DNA from: AWTP1-13 sp050248715
GTDB taxonomy: Bacteria; Pseudomonadota; Alphaproteobacteria; Rhizobiales; Hyphomicrobiaceae
Length of the DNA stretch: 64,000 nt
Direction: 5' to 3'
Assembly: GCA_050248715.1 (NCBI GenBank)
Contig: JBFWRV010000025.1
Location: forward strand, 13,970 to 77,969
The notes beneath the pieces were generated by a model. It was not told where the DNA came from, did not search any database, and saw only the letters and a program-made list of their open reading frames with translations. Both the position numbers and the translations under genes were made by a program. Below, piece by piece: positions 16,430 to 25,325 of the stretch (the stretch's first letter is position 1; each line of letters begins with the position of its first letter).

Positions 16430-17641
16430 ATGATCGACTACATGCCTGTTGCTGCGCGCAGGCTGGGGGCAATGGCTGCCCTCGGGGCGCTTTTGATCGG
16501 CGGCCCTGCCGCGGCTCAGAACACCATCAAAGTCGGCGTGCCCATGCCGCTCTCCGGGCCTGCCGCCCTCTACGGCGAGCCCGCGGTCAAGGGCGCGCGC
16601 ATGTTCGTCGACGAGATCAACGCGGCGGGCGGCGTGCTCGGCAAGAAGATCGAACTCGTCGTGCGTGACAGCAAGGCTTCGGCCGACGAGGCGGTGCGCG
16701 TCTCGCGCGAGATGATCCTCAAGGAGGAGGTGCAGTTTCTGGTGGGCACGCTGACGTCGGCGGAAGGCCCGGCGGTGTCCACGATCGCCAAGGAGAACAA
16801 GATCGTCTTAATTGCGCCGATCCCCAAGACCGACCAGCTGACCGCGCCTAAGAACCTGCATCCGTACGTGTTCCGCACCGCGGCCAACACGACCATGGAG
16901 GGGCGCTCGGCGGCCGAGATCGTCGCAAGCTGGAAGAACGTCAAGAAGGTCGCGACCATCGCGCATGACTATGCCTACGGGCAGGACGTGGCCAAGGCGT
17001 TCGTCGACCACGTCAAGAAGCTGCGTCCGGACATCGAGGTGGTGGACCAGCAGTGGCCCAAGCTCGGCGAGGCCGACTACACGCCCTTCATCAACGCGCA
17101 GATGGCCAAGAAGCCCGAAGCCGTGTTCTCGGCGATGTGGGGCGGCCACTTCGTCACCTGGGCGAAGCAGGCCAAGCCGCTCGGCTTCTTCGAGCTGGTG
17201 CAGAACCGCGTCGTCAACGGCGGCGAGGCGGGCTCCGTGGAGGCCACGCGCGCGCTCGGACCCGACTATCCGTTCGGCATCTATGGCAACAGCTACGACA
17301 TCGCCGACTACGCCGGACAGCCCGATGCGCACAAGAAGTATATCGATCGCGTCAAGGCCTACACGAAGGAGGATCCTCCTTCGACGTGGCCGCTGACGGT
17401 GTATGTGGCCATGCAGTTCCTGGTCGAGGGCATCAAGAAGGCCAACTCGGTCGACAGCGACAAGGTCGCCAAGGCATTGCTCGACCTGACGATCGACACA
17501 CCGTTCGGCAAGCAGACGCTGCGCGCCAAGGACCATCAGGCCGATCGCGGCCAGTTCTACGGCAAGATGGTGAAGGGCCCGGCCGGCAACGCCATCATGA
17601 CGGACGTGAAGTACGTCGATCCCAAGCCGTTCATGGATTGA
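16430..17641 (+). CDS. Branched-chain amino acid-type ABC transporter substrate-binding protein
   Basis: 403 residues: signal peptide to AAAQ, then a periplasmic-binding type 1 domain (IKVGVPMPLSGPAALYGE, GGVLGKKIELVVRDSKA, both in the LivK/AmiC style). It delivers a ligand to the LivHM permease in the inner membrane. It opens a run of five transporter genes on the same strand. In this family substrates range from leucine to aromatic acids, urea and short amides; the neighbouring ligase, lactonase and tautomerase favour an organic acid here, which is an inference. Confidence 0.9.
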   Translation: MIDYMPVAARRLGAMAALGALLIGGPAAAQNTIKVGVPMPLSGPAALYGEPAVKGARMFVDEINAAGGVLGKKIELVVRDSKASADEAVRVSREMILKEEVQFLVGTLTSAEGPAVSTIAKENKIVLIAPIPKTDQLTAPKNLHPYVFRTAANTTMEGRSAAEIVASWKNVKKVATIAHDYAYGQDVAKAFVDHVKKLRPDIEVVDQQWPKLGEADYTPFINAQMAKKPEAVFSAMWGGHFVTWAKQAKPLGFFELVQNRVVNGGEAGSVEATRALGPDYPFGIYGNSYDIADYAGQPDAHKKYIDRVKAYTKEDPPSTWPLTVYVAMQFLVEGIKKANSVDSDKVAKALLDLTIDTPFGKQTLRAKDHQADRGQFYGKMVKGPAGNAIMTDVKYVDPKPFMD

Positions 17642-17661
17642 CGCTCTCGCTTCGAACTGAG

Positions 17662-17687
17662 GCGCCGCCCCGGATCGTGGGCGGCGC
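17662..17687 (+). terminator. Strong hairpin between substrate-binding protein gene and livH
   Basis: A perfect 9-bp stem (GCGCCGCCC at 17662-17670 and GGGCGGCGC at 17679-17687) with an 8-base loop lies 20 bases after the stop. No U-run follows, so it is better read as an attenuator or 3'-end stabiliser that keeps the binding-protein transcript more abundant than the membrane genes. Confidence 0.6.
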
Positions 17688-17761
17688 TTCTGTCCGCGCT
17701 CTTATCTCTTGGAGTACGCCTTTGACGTGCCGCACGGAGTCTGCGCTCGGGGGGGCGTGGC

Positions 17762-18655
17762 ATGAGTGAGTTGCTCGACCCGGTGTTTCTGCTGGGCCAG
17801 CTGCGTTCGGGCCTCACCACCGCAATGTTTCTTTTCCTCATCGCGTCGGGCCTGTCGCTCATCTTCGGCGTCTTGAAGATCATCAACTTCGCGCACGGCT
17901 CCCTCTACATGATCGGGGCCTATATCTCCTGGAACATGACGCTCATCCTCGGCAAAACCTCGCTCGGGTTCCTGGGCGCAGTCGCGGTAGCCTCGGTGAG
18001 CGTCGCCATTCTCGGCGGCCTCGTGGAGCGCTTTCTCCTGCGCTACATGTACAAGCGCGCGGAGCTCTACAAGCTCCTCTTCACCTACGCGCTCGTGCTG
18101 ATCTTCTCGGATGCCTGCAAGTTCATCTGGGGCACGCAGCCGCACTCGGTGTCGCGGCCGCCGATCCTGTCGGGCAGCTTCGACCTGCTGGGCGTGCGCT
18201 TTCCTCACTACGACCTTTTCATCATCGTGCTGGGCCCGCTGATCGCGCTGGGCTTCTGGGTGCTGCTCAACCGCACGAGCTTCGGGCGCATCATTCGTGC
18301 GGCAGCGCTCGATCGCGAAATGGTGGGCGCGCTTGGCACCAACGTGTCGGGTCTCTACCTCGCCATGTTCGTGCTGGCATCGTTCCTCGCCGGGTTGTCG
18401 GGCGCGCTGGTCTCGCCGATCAAGAGCGTGGTGCCCGGCATGGACGTGGAGATCATCATCGAGGCCTTCATCGTCGTGGTCATCGGCGGGCTGGGCTCGC
18501 TGTGGGGCACGCTGCTCGGCTCCTTGATCTATGGCCTCACCCTGGCGTTCGGCATCCTCATCTTCCCGCGCTTCTCCATCTTCGCGGCTTTCGTGATCAT
18601 GGTCGTCGTGCTGATCGTGCGGCCGTGGGGCCTGATGGGGAGGCCGGTGAAGTGA
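17762..18655 (+). CDS. livH: ABC transporter permease, LivH type
   Basis: 297 residues with 8 or so hydrophobic segments and family hallmarks: LIFGVLKIINFAHGSLYMIGAY near the N-terminus (cited as LIFGVLKIINFAHG) and VIGGLGSLWGTLLGSLI near the C-terminus. It forms half of the inner membrane channel with LivM. Its stop overlaps the next start (GTGA at 18652-18655), implying translational coupling. Confidence 0.93.
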   Translation: MSELLDPVFLLGQLRSGLTTAMFLFLIASGLSLIFGVLKIINFAHGSLYMIGAYISWNMTLILGKTSLGFLGAVAVASVSVAILGGLVERFLLRYMYKRAELYKLLFTYALVLIFSDACKFIWGTQPHSVSRPPILSGSFDLLGVRFPHYDLFIIVLGPLIALGFWVLLNRTSFGRIIRAAALDREMVGALGTNVSGLYLAMFVLASFLAGLSGALVSPIKSVVPGMDVEIIIEAFIVVVIGGLGSLWGTLLGSLIYGLTLAFGILIFPRFSIFAAFVIMVVVLIVRPWGLMGRPVK

Positions 18656-19629
18656 GCCTGCCAAAGCGTATCCCTTGGACGCTGGTGCTGTTCCTGGTCG
18701 GGCTGTTCATTCCCGTGCTGGGGTCCCGCTACTACACGTTCCTGGCGACCGACATCCTCATCTTCGCCATGTTCGCGACCAGCCTCAACCTGCTGCTGGG
18801 CGTGAGCGGTCTGGTGCCCTTCGGGCATGCCGCCTACTTCGGCATCGGCGCCTACGTGTGCGCGATCTTCATGAAGGACCTGAGCGTGCCGTTCCTGGCG
18901 GCGTGGCTCGCGGGCGGTCTCGGCGGGGCACTCTTTGCCGCGATCTTCGGCTTCTTCTGCGTGCGGCTCACGTCCGTCTACTTCTCGATGCTGACGATGG
19001 CGTTTGCGCAGATCGTCTGGGCCATCTGCTTCAAATGGAACGACGTCACCGGCGGCGAGCAGGGCTACCCCAACGTGCCGATGCCGAGCATGGCGTGGCT
19101 CGAATGGATCCCCTGGGTCGGGGACCTGAGGATCGACCACAAGTTCTACTATCTGACGCTGATCCTGGTCGCGCTGTCGATGGCTGCCATGCGCCGTATC
19201 GTGAACTCCCCGTTCGGGCGCATCCTGACGACGGTGCGTGACAATGCCGAGCGTGCCACCTTCATCGGCATCGACGTGCGCCGCTACAGGCTGATCGTCT
19301 TCTCGCTGGCCGGCGGCTTCGCCGGGCTGGCAGGCGGCCTGTTCGGCATCTTCAACCGCGGCGTGTTCCCTGATTTCGCCTACTGGCCGAAATCTGCCGA
19401 GGTGCTGATCATGACCATCCTCGGCGGCATCCACCATTTCTGGGGCCCCTCGGTCGGCGCCGCCATCATCATCCTGCTCAACCAGTACATCGTTTCCTAC
19501 ACGGAGTTCTGGCCGTTCTTCCTGGGCACGATCCTGCTCGTGCTGCTGTTCGTGTTTCCGGGCGGCGTGGCGGGCGCGTTCGCCATGCTGGTTCGCGGCG
19601 TGCGGTCCATTGTCGGAGGGCGCGGCTGA
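18652..19629 (+). CDS. livM: ABC transporter permease, LivM type
   Basis: 325 residues starting at GTG 18652, which overlaps the livH stop by four bases; the family N-terminal extension and the hydrophobic segment LLLGVSGLVPFGHAAYFGIGAY (cited in part) are typical of LivM. The motif TILGGIHHFWGP is the counterpart of the ILGGLG loop contacting the ATPases. It ends at TGATG shared with livG. The second half of the inner membrane channel. Confidence 0.92.
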   Translation: MSLPKRIPWTLVLFLVGLFIPVLGSRYYTFLATDILIFAMFATSLNLLLGVSGLVPFGHAAYFGIGAYVCAIFMKDLSVPFLAAWLAGGLGGALFAAIFGFFCVRLTSVYFSMLTMAFAQIVWAICFKWNDVTGGEQGYPNVPMPSMAWLEWIPWVGDLRIDHKFYYLTLILVALSMAAMRRIVNSPFGRILTTVRDNAERATFIGIDVRRYRLIVFSLAGGFAGLAGGLFGIFNRGVFPDFAYWPKSAEVLIMTILGGIHHFWGPSVGAAIIILLNQYIVSYTEFWPFFLGTILLVLLFVFPGGVAGAFAMLVRGVRSIVGGRG

Positions 19630-20369
19630 TGCTCGAGTGCCGCAACCTGCGCAAGACCTTCTCCGGCTTCGTCGCCACCGACGACGTGAGCCTCAGCGCG
19701 GAAACGAAACGCACCACGGCCGTGATCGGCCCCAACGGGGCCGGCAAGTCGACGCTCTTCAACCTGATCACCGGACACCTGCAGCCCGACAGCGGCGAGG
19801 TGTTCCTCGAAGGCCGCGACATCACCGGGATCGCCCCGCACAAGATCTGCGGGCTCGGCATCGCCCGTTCGTTCCAGCGCACCAACATCTTCGCCAAGCT
19901 GACCGTGTACGAGAACATCCAGGCGGCCTTCATCGCCCACGGCGGCCGCGGCTACGACATGTGGGGCGTGTCCGAGCGCCTGTTCCGCGACGAAACCGAG
20001 CAGATGATCGAGCATCTGGCGCTGCAGGGCATTGCCGGCACGATCGCCGGGGAGATCAGCCACGGCGCGCAGAAGCAGGTGGAACTCGGCATCGCGCTCG
20101 CGGGCAATCCGCGCATGCTGCTGCTGGACGAGCCGACCGCGGGCATGAGCGCGCAGGAGACGCACGAGAGCATCGCCCTGCTGGACCGCATCGCCAAGGA
20201 GCGGGGGCTGACGCTGCTCTTCACCGAGCACGACATGGACGTCGTCTTCTCCATCGCGCACACCATCGCCGTTCTGCACCAGGGCCGAATCATCGCCGTC
20301 GGCGCTCCCGACGATGTCCGCCGCAACGAGGAGGTACGCCGCGTCTATCTCGGGGGAGGCAAGCATTGA
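19629..20369 (+). CDS. livG: ABC transporter ATP-binding protein, LivG type
   Basis: 246 residues with Walker A GPNGAGKST, the LivG-type insert (CGLGIARSFQRTNIF), Walker B LLLDEP and the H-loop TEHD. The signature motif reads SHGAQKQVEL instead of LSGGQ, a variation common in this subfamily. Start ATG overlaps the livM stop. It powers the LivHM channel together with LivF. Confidence 0.93.
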   Translation: MLECRNLRKTFSGFVATDDVSLSAETKRTTAVIGPNGAGKSTLFNLITGHLQPDSGEVFLEGRDITGIAPHKICGLGIARSFQRTNIFAKLTVYENIQAAFIAHGGRGYDMWGVSERLFRDETEQMIEHLALQGIAGTIAGEISHGAQKQVELGIALAGNPRMLLLDEPTAGMSAQETHESIALLDRIAKERGLTLLFTEHDMDVVFSIAHTIAVLHQGRIIAVGAPDDVRRNEEVRRVYLGGGKH

Positions 20370-21073
20370 CGCCGCTCCTGGAAGTCGACGGCATCCATAC
20401 CGCCTACGGCACCAGCCGCGTGCTGTTCGGGATATCGCTCGACATCAGGCCCGGCGAGTGCGTCTGCCTGCTCGGCCGCAACGGCGTCGGCAAGACCACG
20501 ACGATGCGCTCGATCATGGGGCTGACGCCGCCCTCGCAGGGCCGCGTGCGTTTCAAGGGCGAGGACATCACCGGCTCTCCGCCATACCGGCTCGCGCGCC
20601 GAGGCATCGGCTACGTCCCTGAGGACCGGCGCATCTTCGCCGAGCTGACCGTCTGGGAGAACCTCGACGTCGCCGCCCGTTCCGCCGAGCGCGGGGGGCG
20701 CTGGACCGCGCAGACCGTGACGGAGCTCTTCCCCAAGCTCGGCGAGCTGCGCGACCGCATGGGCGGCGTGCTCTCGGGCGGTGAGCAGCAGATGTTGACG
20801 ATCGCTCGCACGCTGATGGGCAACCCCGAGCTGCTGCTGCTCGACGAGCCTTCCGAAGGCCTGGCGCCCGTGATCGTCGAGAGCCTTCTGGCCCAGGTGC
20901 AGCGGTTGAAGGGCGAAGGGCTGACGATCCTGCTCGCCGAGCAGGGTGTCGAGTTCTCGCTTGCGCTCGCCGACCGGGTGTATGTTCTGGAGAAGGGCGC
21001 GGTGCGCTTCTCGGGTCAGGCGGCCGAGCTTCGCGACGACGCAGCCTTGCGCAACAAGCTGCTCGCCCTCTAG
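20366..21073 (+). CDS. livF: ABC transporter ATP-binding protein, LivF type
   Basis: 235 residues from a TTG start at 20366 that overlaps the livG stop (TTGA) and follows GGGGGAGGC, a strong ribosome binding site. Walker A GRNGVGKTTT, signature LSGGEQQML, Walker B LLLDEP are all intact. The rare start codon combined with overlap suggests expression tied to livG. Longer in-frame extension upstream overlaps livG and is rejected. Confidence 0.92.
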   Translation: MTPLLEVDGIHTAYGTSRVLFGISLDIRPGECVCLLGRNGVGKTTTMRSIMGLTPPSQGRVRFKGEDITGSPPYRLARRGIGYVPEDRRIFAELTVWENLDVAARSAERGGRWTAQTVTELFPKLGELRDRMGGVLSGGEQQMLTIARTLMGNPELLLLDEPSEGLAPVIVESLLAQVQRLKGEGLTILLAEQGVEFSLALADRVYVLEKGAVRFSGQAAELRDDAALRNKLLAL

Positions 21074-21091
21074 GAAAAGCAGGAGGAAACG

Positions 21092-21319
21092 ATGCCGTTC
21101 GTGAACATCCGTATTCTGAAGGGCCACCCGCAGGAGCGCAAGGACGAGATCGCGCGCCGCGTCACCGAGACCATCTGCGACGTGACGAAACTGCCCAAGG
21201 AAGCCGTCTGGGTCGTCTTCGAGGATGTGCCCGGCGACGACTGGTACGTCGGGCCGTCGCGAGTGAGCGACCTGCAGAAGAAAGCCCAGGCGGGGGCGCA
21301 AGCGGGTTCAAAGTCGTGA
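21092..21319 (+). CDS. 4-oxalocrotonate tautomerase family protein
   Basis: 75 residues. After removal of Met1 the N-terminus is Pro, the catalytic base of this superfamily (PFVNIRILKG). Family members interconvert keto and enol forms of unsaturated oxo-acids, often in aromatic catabolism. A C-terminal QKKAQAGAQAGSKS tail goes beyond the core of about 62 residues. It starts 18 bases after livF with AGCAGGAGG as a ribosome binding site, and its stop overlaps the lactonase start, so it is in the transporter operon. Confidence 0.88.
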   Translation: MPFVNIRILKGHPQERKDEIARRVTETICDVTKLPKEAVWVVFEDVPGDDWYVGPSRVSDLQKKAQAGAQAGSKS

Positions 21320-22209
21320 GCGGCGTCGAGGTCCGCGACAAGCGGTTCGAGAGCGTGGTCGGCGGCTCGGTTGCGTTCGAGAAGCTGGCCACCGGCTGCA
21401 TCTTCACGGAGGGGCCGCTGTGGCACCGGCGCGAGAAGTATCTGCTCTTCAGCGACATGCCGGGAGACCACCTGCGCCGCTGGAGCGAGAAGGACGGCGT
21501 CACCACCTTCCGCAAGCCCTGCAACAAGTCGAACGGCCTCGCCTGGGACCTGCAGGGCCGGCTGCTCGCCTGCGAGCACGCCTCGAGCCACCTCACGCGC
21601 ACGGAGCCTGACGGGCGCATCACCGTGCTCGCCAGCCATCACGAGGGCAAGGAGCTGAACAGCCCCAACGACCTTGCGGTGAAGAGCGACGGCGCCATCT
21701 ATTTCTCCGACCCGAGCTACGGGCGGATGGAGCACTTCGGGCGGCCGCGCGAGCCGCAGCTGGCCTTCCGTGGCGTCTATCGCCTCAGCCCCGACGGCAG
21801 AACGCTGACGCTGCTTGCCAGCGACTTCGGGCAGCCCAACGGCGTGTGCTTCTCGCGCGATGAGAGGACGCTGTTCGTCAACGATACGGAGAAGCAGCAC
21901 ATCCGCGCCTTCGACGTGCAGGCGGACGGCTCCGTCGCCAACAGCCGGGTATGGGCGAAGACCGTCGGCGAGGGCGCCGGCGCGCCGGACGGCATGAAGA
22001 TCGACAGCGCCGGCAACCTCTATTCCTGCGGCCCCGGCGGCATCCACGTGTTCGCGCCGGATGCCACGTGCCTCGGGGTCATCCAGGTGCCGGAGTACAC
22101 CTCCAATTTCTGCTGGGGCGACGACGATCTCAAGAGCTTGTTCATCACGGCGTCGACCTCGGTCTACCGCATCCGGGTCGCGACTCCGGGCACGGCGCAG
22201 ATGCGCTAG
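21316..22209 (+). CDS. SMP-30/gluconolactonase/LRE family lactonase
   Basis: 297 residues forming a six-bladed beta-propeller. Seen: the metal-ligand Glu in FTEGPLWHRREKYLLFSD (cited as FTEGPLW), NSPNDLAVKSDGAIYFSDP with Asn and Asp, and the second metal Asp in GAPDGMKID. Such enzymes hydrolyse sugar or aromatic-derived lactones with Ca2+ or Zn2+. GTG start at 21316 overlaps the tautomerase stop (GTGA). Together, ligase, transporter, tautomerase and lactonase look like one catabolic route; the substrate is not known. Confidence 0.9.
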   Translation: MSGVEVRDKRFESVVGGSVAFEKLATGCIFTEGPLWHRREKYLLFSDMPGDHLRRWSEKDGVTTFRKPCNKSNGLAWDLQGRLLACEHASSHLTRTEPDGRITVLASHHEGKELNSPNDLAVKSDGAIYFSDPSYGRMEHFGRPREPQLAFRGVYRLSPDGRTLTLLASDFGQPNGVCFSRDERTLFVNDTEKQHIRAFDVQADGSVANSRVWAKTVGEGAGAPDGMKIDSAGNLYSCGPGGIHVFAPDATCLGVIQVPEYTSNFCWGDDDLKSLFITASTSVYRIRVATPGTAQMR

Positions 22210-22637
22210 CGCGCTTTCCACTTGATCTGGATCGCGCCAGCCAGATCGCATGGGGTCTGCGCTTGAGCCCAAGGTGCGCGCCGCGAACAACCTCCCGCAA
22301 CGTCATCCCGGCGCCGCGAGGGCCTGAAAGGGCCGAGCGGGACGAGGCCGGGACCCATGCGCCTGGCATCCTGCCCTTCGATCGGACAGCAAGCGCGACG
22401 GCTCGGGTGCTGCGATGCACGAAGATGAAGGCGAGAGCTTGCTTCGAGGTGCATGGGTCCCCGCCTGGTCCCGCTTGCTCGCTTCGCTTGCAAGCGGCGC
22501 CGGGATGACGCAAAGGAAGCGATCCTAGGTGCAGGCAAGCGCCGGGATGGCGGCCGGTGTCATCATGTGAATCACACCTCGCCAGTGCCGGTTGCCTGGA
22601 ACGGGGATCTCAGCAAGCGAACAAGGGGACAATTCGC
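22210..22637. repeat. Intergenic region with a large imperfect palindrome
   Basis: No gene is supported in these 428 bases. From about 22300 to 22512 there is a long imperfect inverted repeat: GTCATCCCGGCGCC at the left and GGCGCCGGGATGACG at the right, with GGGACCCATGCGCCT and AGGTGCATGGGTCCC as inner arms. It is a diverged, longer relative of palindrome family A. It follows the lactonase gene and precedes the SDR promoter. Confidence 0.65.
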
Positions 22638-23408
22638 ATGTACAAGCCCTTTGATCTCACCGGAAAGGTTGCCCTGGTGACGGGCGGCAACAGCGGCATC
22701 GGCCTCGGCATGGCGCGCGCGGTTGCGGAGGCAGGTGCCGACGTGGCGATCTGGGGCACCAATGCGGCCAAGAACGCGGCGGCAGAGGCGGAGCTTGCCA
22801 ACAGCGGGCGCAAGGTACGCGCGTTCGCCTGCGACGTCTCCGACGAGAAGGCGGTGGAAGCGGCGTTCGCGGAGACGCTGCGCGTCTTTTCGCGCGTCGA
22901 CGGTTGCTTTGCCAATGCGGGCGTCAGCGGGCGCGGCACCAAGTCGTTCCTGGAGATGAGCGGCGAGGAATGGCATCGCGTGCTGAAGGTGAACCTCGAC
23001 GGCGCCTTCTACACGTTCCGCGCCGCGGCCCGGCACATGGTGGAACGGGGCGGCGGGGGCGTGCTGGTCGGCACGGCCTCGCTGGCGGCGATCGAGGGCG
23101 CTCCGCGCAGCGAGCACTATGCAGCGACCAAGGGCGGCATGATCTCGATGATCCGCGCGCTCGCGGTGGAGTTCGCCCGGCACGGCGTGCGCGCCAATGC
23201 CATCCTGCCCGGCTGGATCGAGACCGACATGACCGCCAACGCCATCGGCAACGCGAAATTCTCCGGCAACGTGCTGCCGCGCATCCCCGTGCGCCGCTGG
23301 GGCACGGGCGACGACTTCGGCGGCATCGCCGTGTACCTGATGAGTTCTGCTTCCGCCTATCACACCGGCGATACGTTCCTGATCGACGGGGGCTACGCCC
23401 TGTTCTGA
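22638..23408 (+). CDS. Short-chain dehydrogenase/reductase
   Basis: 256 residues of the classical SDR type: cofactor motif TGGNSGIG at 15-22, NAG motif ANAGVSG, and catalytic Tyr161-xxx-Lys165 (HYAATKGG). The C-terminus TGDTFLIDGGYALF is typical. It likely oxidises a hydroxy-acid or sugar derivative with NAD(P). It lies 428 bases downstream of the lactonase on the same strand, but the gap holds a repeat, so it may have its own promoter. Confidence 0.9.
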   Translation: MYKPFDLTGKVALVTGGNSGIGLGMARAVAEAGADVAIWGTNAAKNAAAEAELANSGRKVRAFACDVSDEKAVEAAFAETLRVFSRVDGCFANAGVSGRGTKSFLEMSGEEWHRVLKVNLDGAFYTFRAAARHMVERGGGGVLVGTASLAAIEGAPRSEHYAATKGGMISMIRALAVEFARHGVRANAILPGWIETDMTANAIGNAKFSGNVLPRIPVRRWGTGDDFGGIAVYLMSSASAYHTGDTFLIDGGYALF

Positions 23409-23456
23409 TCAGCGCGGCCTGGTTGCCTTCCTCCGCCCTCGTGGTGCGCCCGCCCC

Positions 23457-23545
23457 TCGTGGTGAGCTTGTCGAACCACGAGGCCACCGGCGGTGCCTCC
23501 CATCCGCCCTTCGACAGGCTCAGGGCGTTGTCGTGCTCGTGGTGA
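23457..23545. repeat. Dispersed repeat family D, copy 2
   Basis: CTCGTGGTGAGCTTGTCGAA and CCTTCGACAGGCTCAGGGCG form a hairpin, followed by further CTCGTGGTGAGC copies. The block lies between the convergent SDR and tenA genes. Confidence 0.6.
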
Positions 23546-23607
23546 GCCCGGCTCGCTCTCGTGGTGCGCCTACCTCCCCTCCGGGGGGAGGCGCGTCGGG
23601 CCGGCCC

Positions 23608-24279
23608 TTAAGGCGAGCGGCCCACGCGCCAGCCCATCTCCCAGAAATCCGCCTCGAGGCGGGTGGCCTCGCGGAAGATGGCGATGAGCTCGGCTTCGCG
23701 GGCAGGCGTGGCGTAGCGTTCGGCGAGGCGGTCGAGGTGATCGCGGGCGTTCGCTGCGACTTGCTGGTAGGCGTCGCCGGCGTACTCGGCGATCCAGACG
23801 CGATAGGGATTGGCCGGGTCTAGCGCGTTGGGATGCCCCGCCAGCCGCGCCGCGATCTCCGCGTAGCCGATGACGCATGGCGCCAGCGCAACCTTCAGCG
23901 CCAGCAGGTCGCCGCGCATGCCCGCATCCAGCACATAGCGCGTATAGGCCAGCATCTCCGGGGCGGGCTGCGCCCGCTCGAGGCCGTCGCGGGAAAGGCC
24001 CCAGCCCGCGCACAGTTTCACGTGCAGGTCCATCTCGACGTCGAGAATGGCCGACAGCCCACCCGCGCCTTCGCGCATGTCGGCCAGGCTCGGCGACTTG
24101 TAGACGGCCAGCGCGTAGGCGCGGGCGAACTCGATGAGGAACAGGTAATCCTGCACGAGGTAGTGGCGGAAGGCAGATTGGCCGAGCGAGCCGTCGGCCA
24201 TCGCATCGGTGAAGGGGTGATGGGTGTAGGCATCCCAGTCGTCCGGTGCCGCTGTCTTCAATCTCGCAAAGAAGCTCAT
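23608..24279 (-). CDS. tenA: TenA-family thiaminase II / aminopyrimidine aminohydrolase
   Basis: 223 residues, all-helical TenA fold. Residues matching the Bacillus enzyme are Asp44 (QDYLFL), nucleophile Cys135 (LAPCVIGY) and the C-terminal Glu209 (LEADFWEMGW); the first two share the Bacillus numbering. It hydrolyses 4-amino-5-aminomethyl-2-methylpyrimidine to HMP for thiamine salvage. The start at 24279 follows GGAGGAGACG on the minus strand. It is not in a thi operon, but three ThDP or flavin enzymes nearby make thiamine economy relevant. Confidence 0.92.
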   Translation of the reverse strand: MSFFARLKTAAPDDWDAYTHHPFTDAMADGSLGQSAFRHYLVQDYLFLIEFARAYALAVYKSPSLADMREGAGGLSAILDVEMDLHVKLCAGWGLSRDGLERAQPAPEMLAYTRYVLDAGMRGDLLALKVALAPCVIGYAEIAARLAGHPNALDPANPYRVWIAEYAGDAYQQVAANARDHLDRLAERYATPAREAELIAIFREATRLEADFWEMGWRVGRSP

Positions 24280-24355
24280 CGTCTCCTCCCGGCCCCGCGC
24301 ATGCGCTCGACAGTCGAGCGAATCTTGGTTAGGCGCTTGGCGGTCTGGGGGCCAA

Positions 24356-25060
24356 TTGGAATCAACCCTCTACCTGCCGGTCAAGCGCTTCCTCGAAAAG
24401 ATGGGCTTCGAGGTCAAGGGCGAGATTTGCGGCTGCGACCTGGTCGCCCTGCGCGGGGGCGAGCCGGCGGCGGTCGTGATCGGTGAGCTCAAGCTGTCCT
24501 TCACGCTCGATTTGGTGCTGCAGGCCGTCGACCGGACCGCGGCCAGCGACGAGGTCTGGCTGGCGGTGCGCGCCTCGCGGCGCGGCCGCGGGCGCGAGAG
24601 TGATGCCCGCGTCAAGAAGCTGTGCCGCTTCCTGGGCTTCGGCCTTCTCGCCGTCACCGCCACGGGCAAGGTGGAGGTGATCGTCGAGCCCGTGCCCTGG
24701 CGGCCGCGGCGGGACGCCAAGCGCCGCTCCAGGATCGTCGACGAGCATCGCAGGCGCCAGGGCGATCCCGCATCGGGTGGCAGCACACGGCTGCCCATCA
24801 TGACCGCCTACCGCCAGCAGGCCCTGGCCTGCGCGGCGGCGCTGGCTGAGGCGCCGGCCCGGCCCCGCGAGCTGAAGATTAATGTGCCGGATGCGCCGAA
24901 AATCCTGCTCAGGAATGTCTACGGCTGGTTCGTGCGCGTCGAGCGCGGCGTCTACGCGCTGTCGGATGCCGGCAAGGCCGCCCTGGTGCGCTGGAAGTCG
25001 CACCTGCCGGCGCCCGCGGATCGGGATGCCGCCAGCCCCGTCCTTCTTCCGGCCGAGTGA
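24356..25060 (+). CDS. DUF2161-type protein, PD-(D/E)XK nuclease-like
   Basis: 234 residues from a TTG start. The N-terminal half has the layout of a PD-(D/E)XK fold: LPVKRFLEKMGFEVKGEI, then Asp28 (CDLVAL), Glu44 and Lys46 (GELKLSF). The C-terminal half carries a winged-helix-like region ending in YALSDAGKAALVRW. I recall this as DUF2161, of unknown role. No partner gene is evident; it stands divergent from tenA with a 76-base gap. The start codon is uncertain but the first residues LESTLYLPVK fit the family. Confidence 0.7.
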   Translation: MESTLYLPVKRFLEKMGFEVKGEICGCDLVALRGGEPAAVVIGELKLSFTLDLVLQAVDRTAASDEVWLAVRASRRGRGRESDARVKKLCRFLGFGLLAVTATGKVEVIVEPVPWRPRRDAKRRSRIVDEHRRRQGDPASGGSTRLPIMTAYRQQALACAAALAEAPARPRELKINVPDAPKILLRNVYGWFVRVERGVYALSDAGKAALVRWKSHLPAPADRDAASPVLLPAE

Positions 25061-25325
25061 TGCCGCCGTTCAAAAGAGCGCGGCCGAACCACCGCGTCAC
25101 ACCCCGGGGCCTTACCTGACCTCTGATAGTGCGGCAACGTCATCTCCGCGGAGGCGGAGACCCACGCCAGTCTCCATTTGCAGGATGAGCGTTGCGCGGA
25201 TGCCCGCCGTGCCGGAGGCACGTCTTCGACGTGATGTGGGCATGACGTCCGTCATGAGGCAACGGGCCAAGAGACGGCGCTTGCTGATTGGGCGGATCGC
25301 AGTGCAGCCCGCTTCAGGTGGACCA

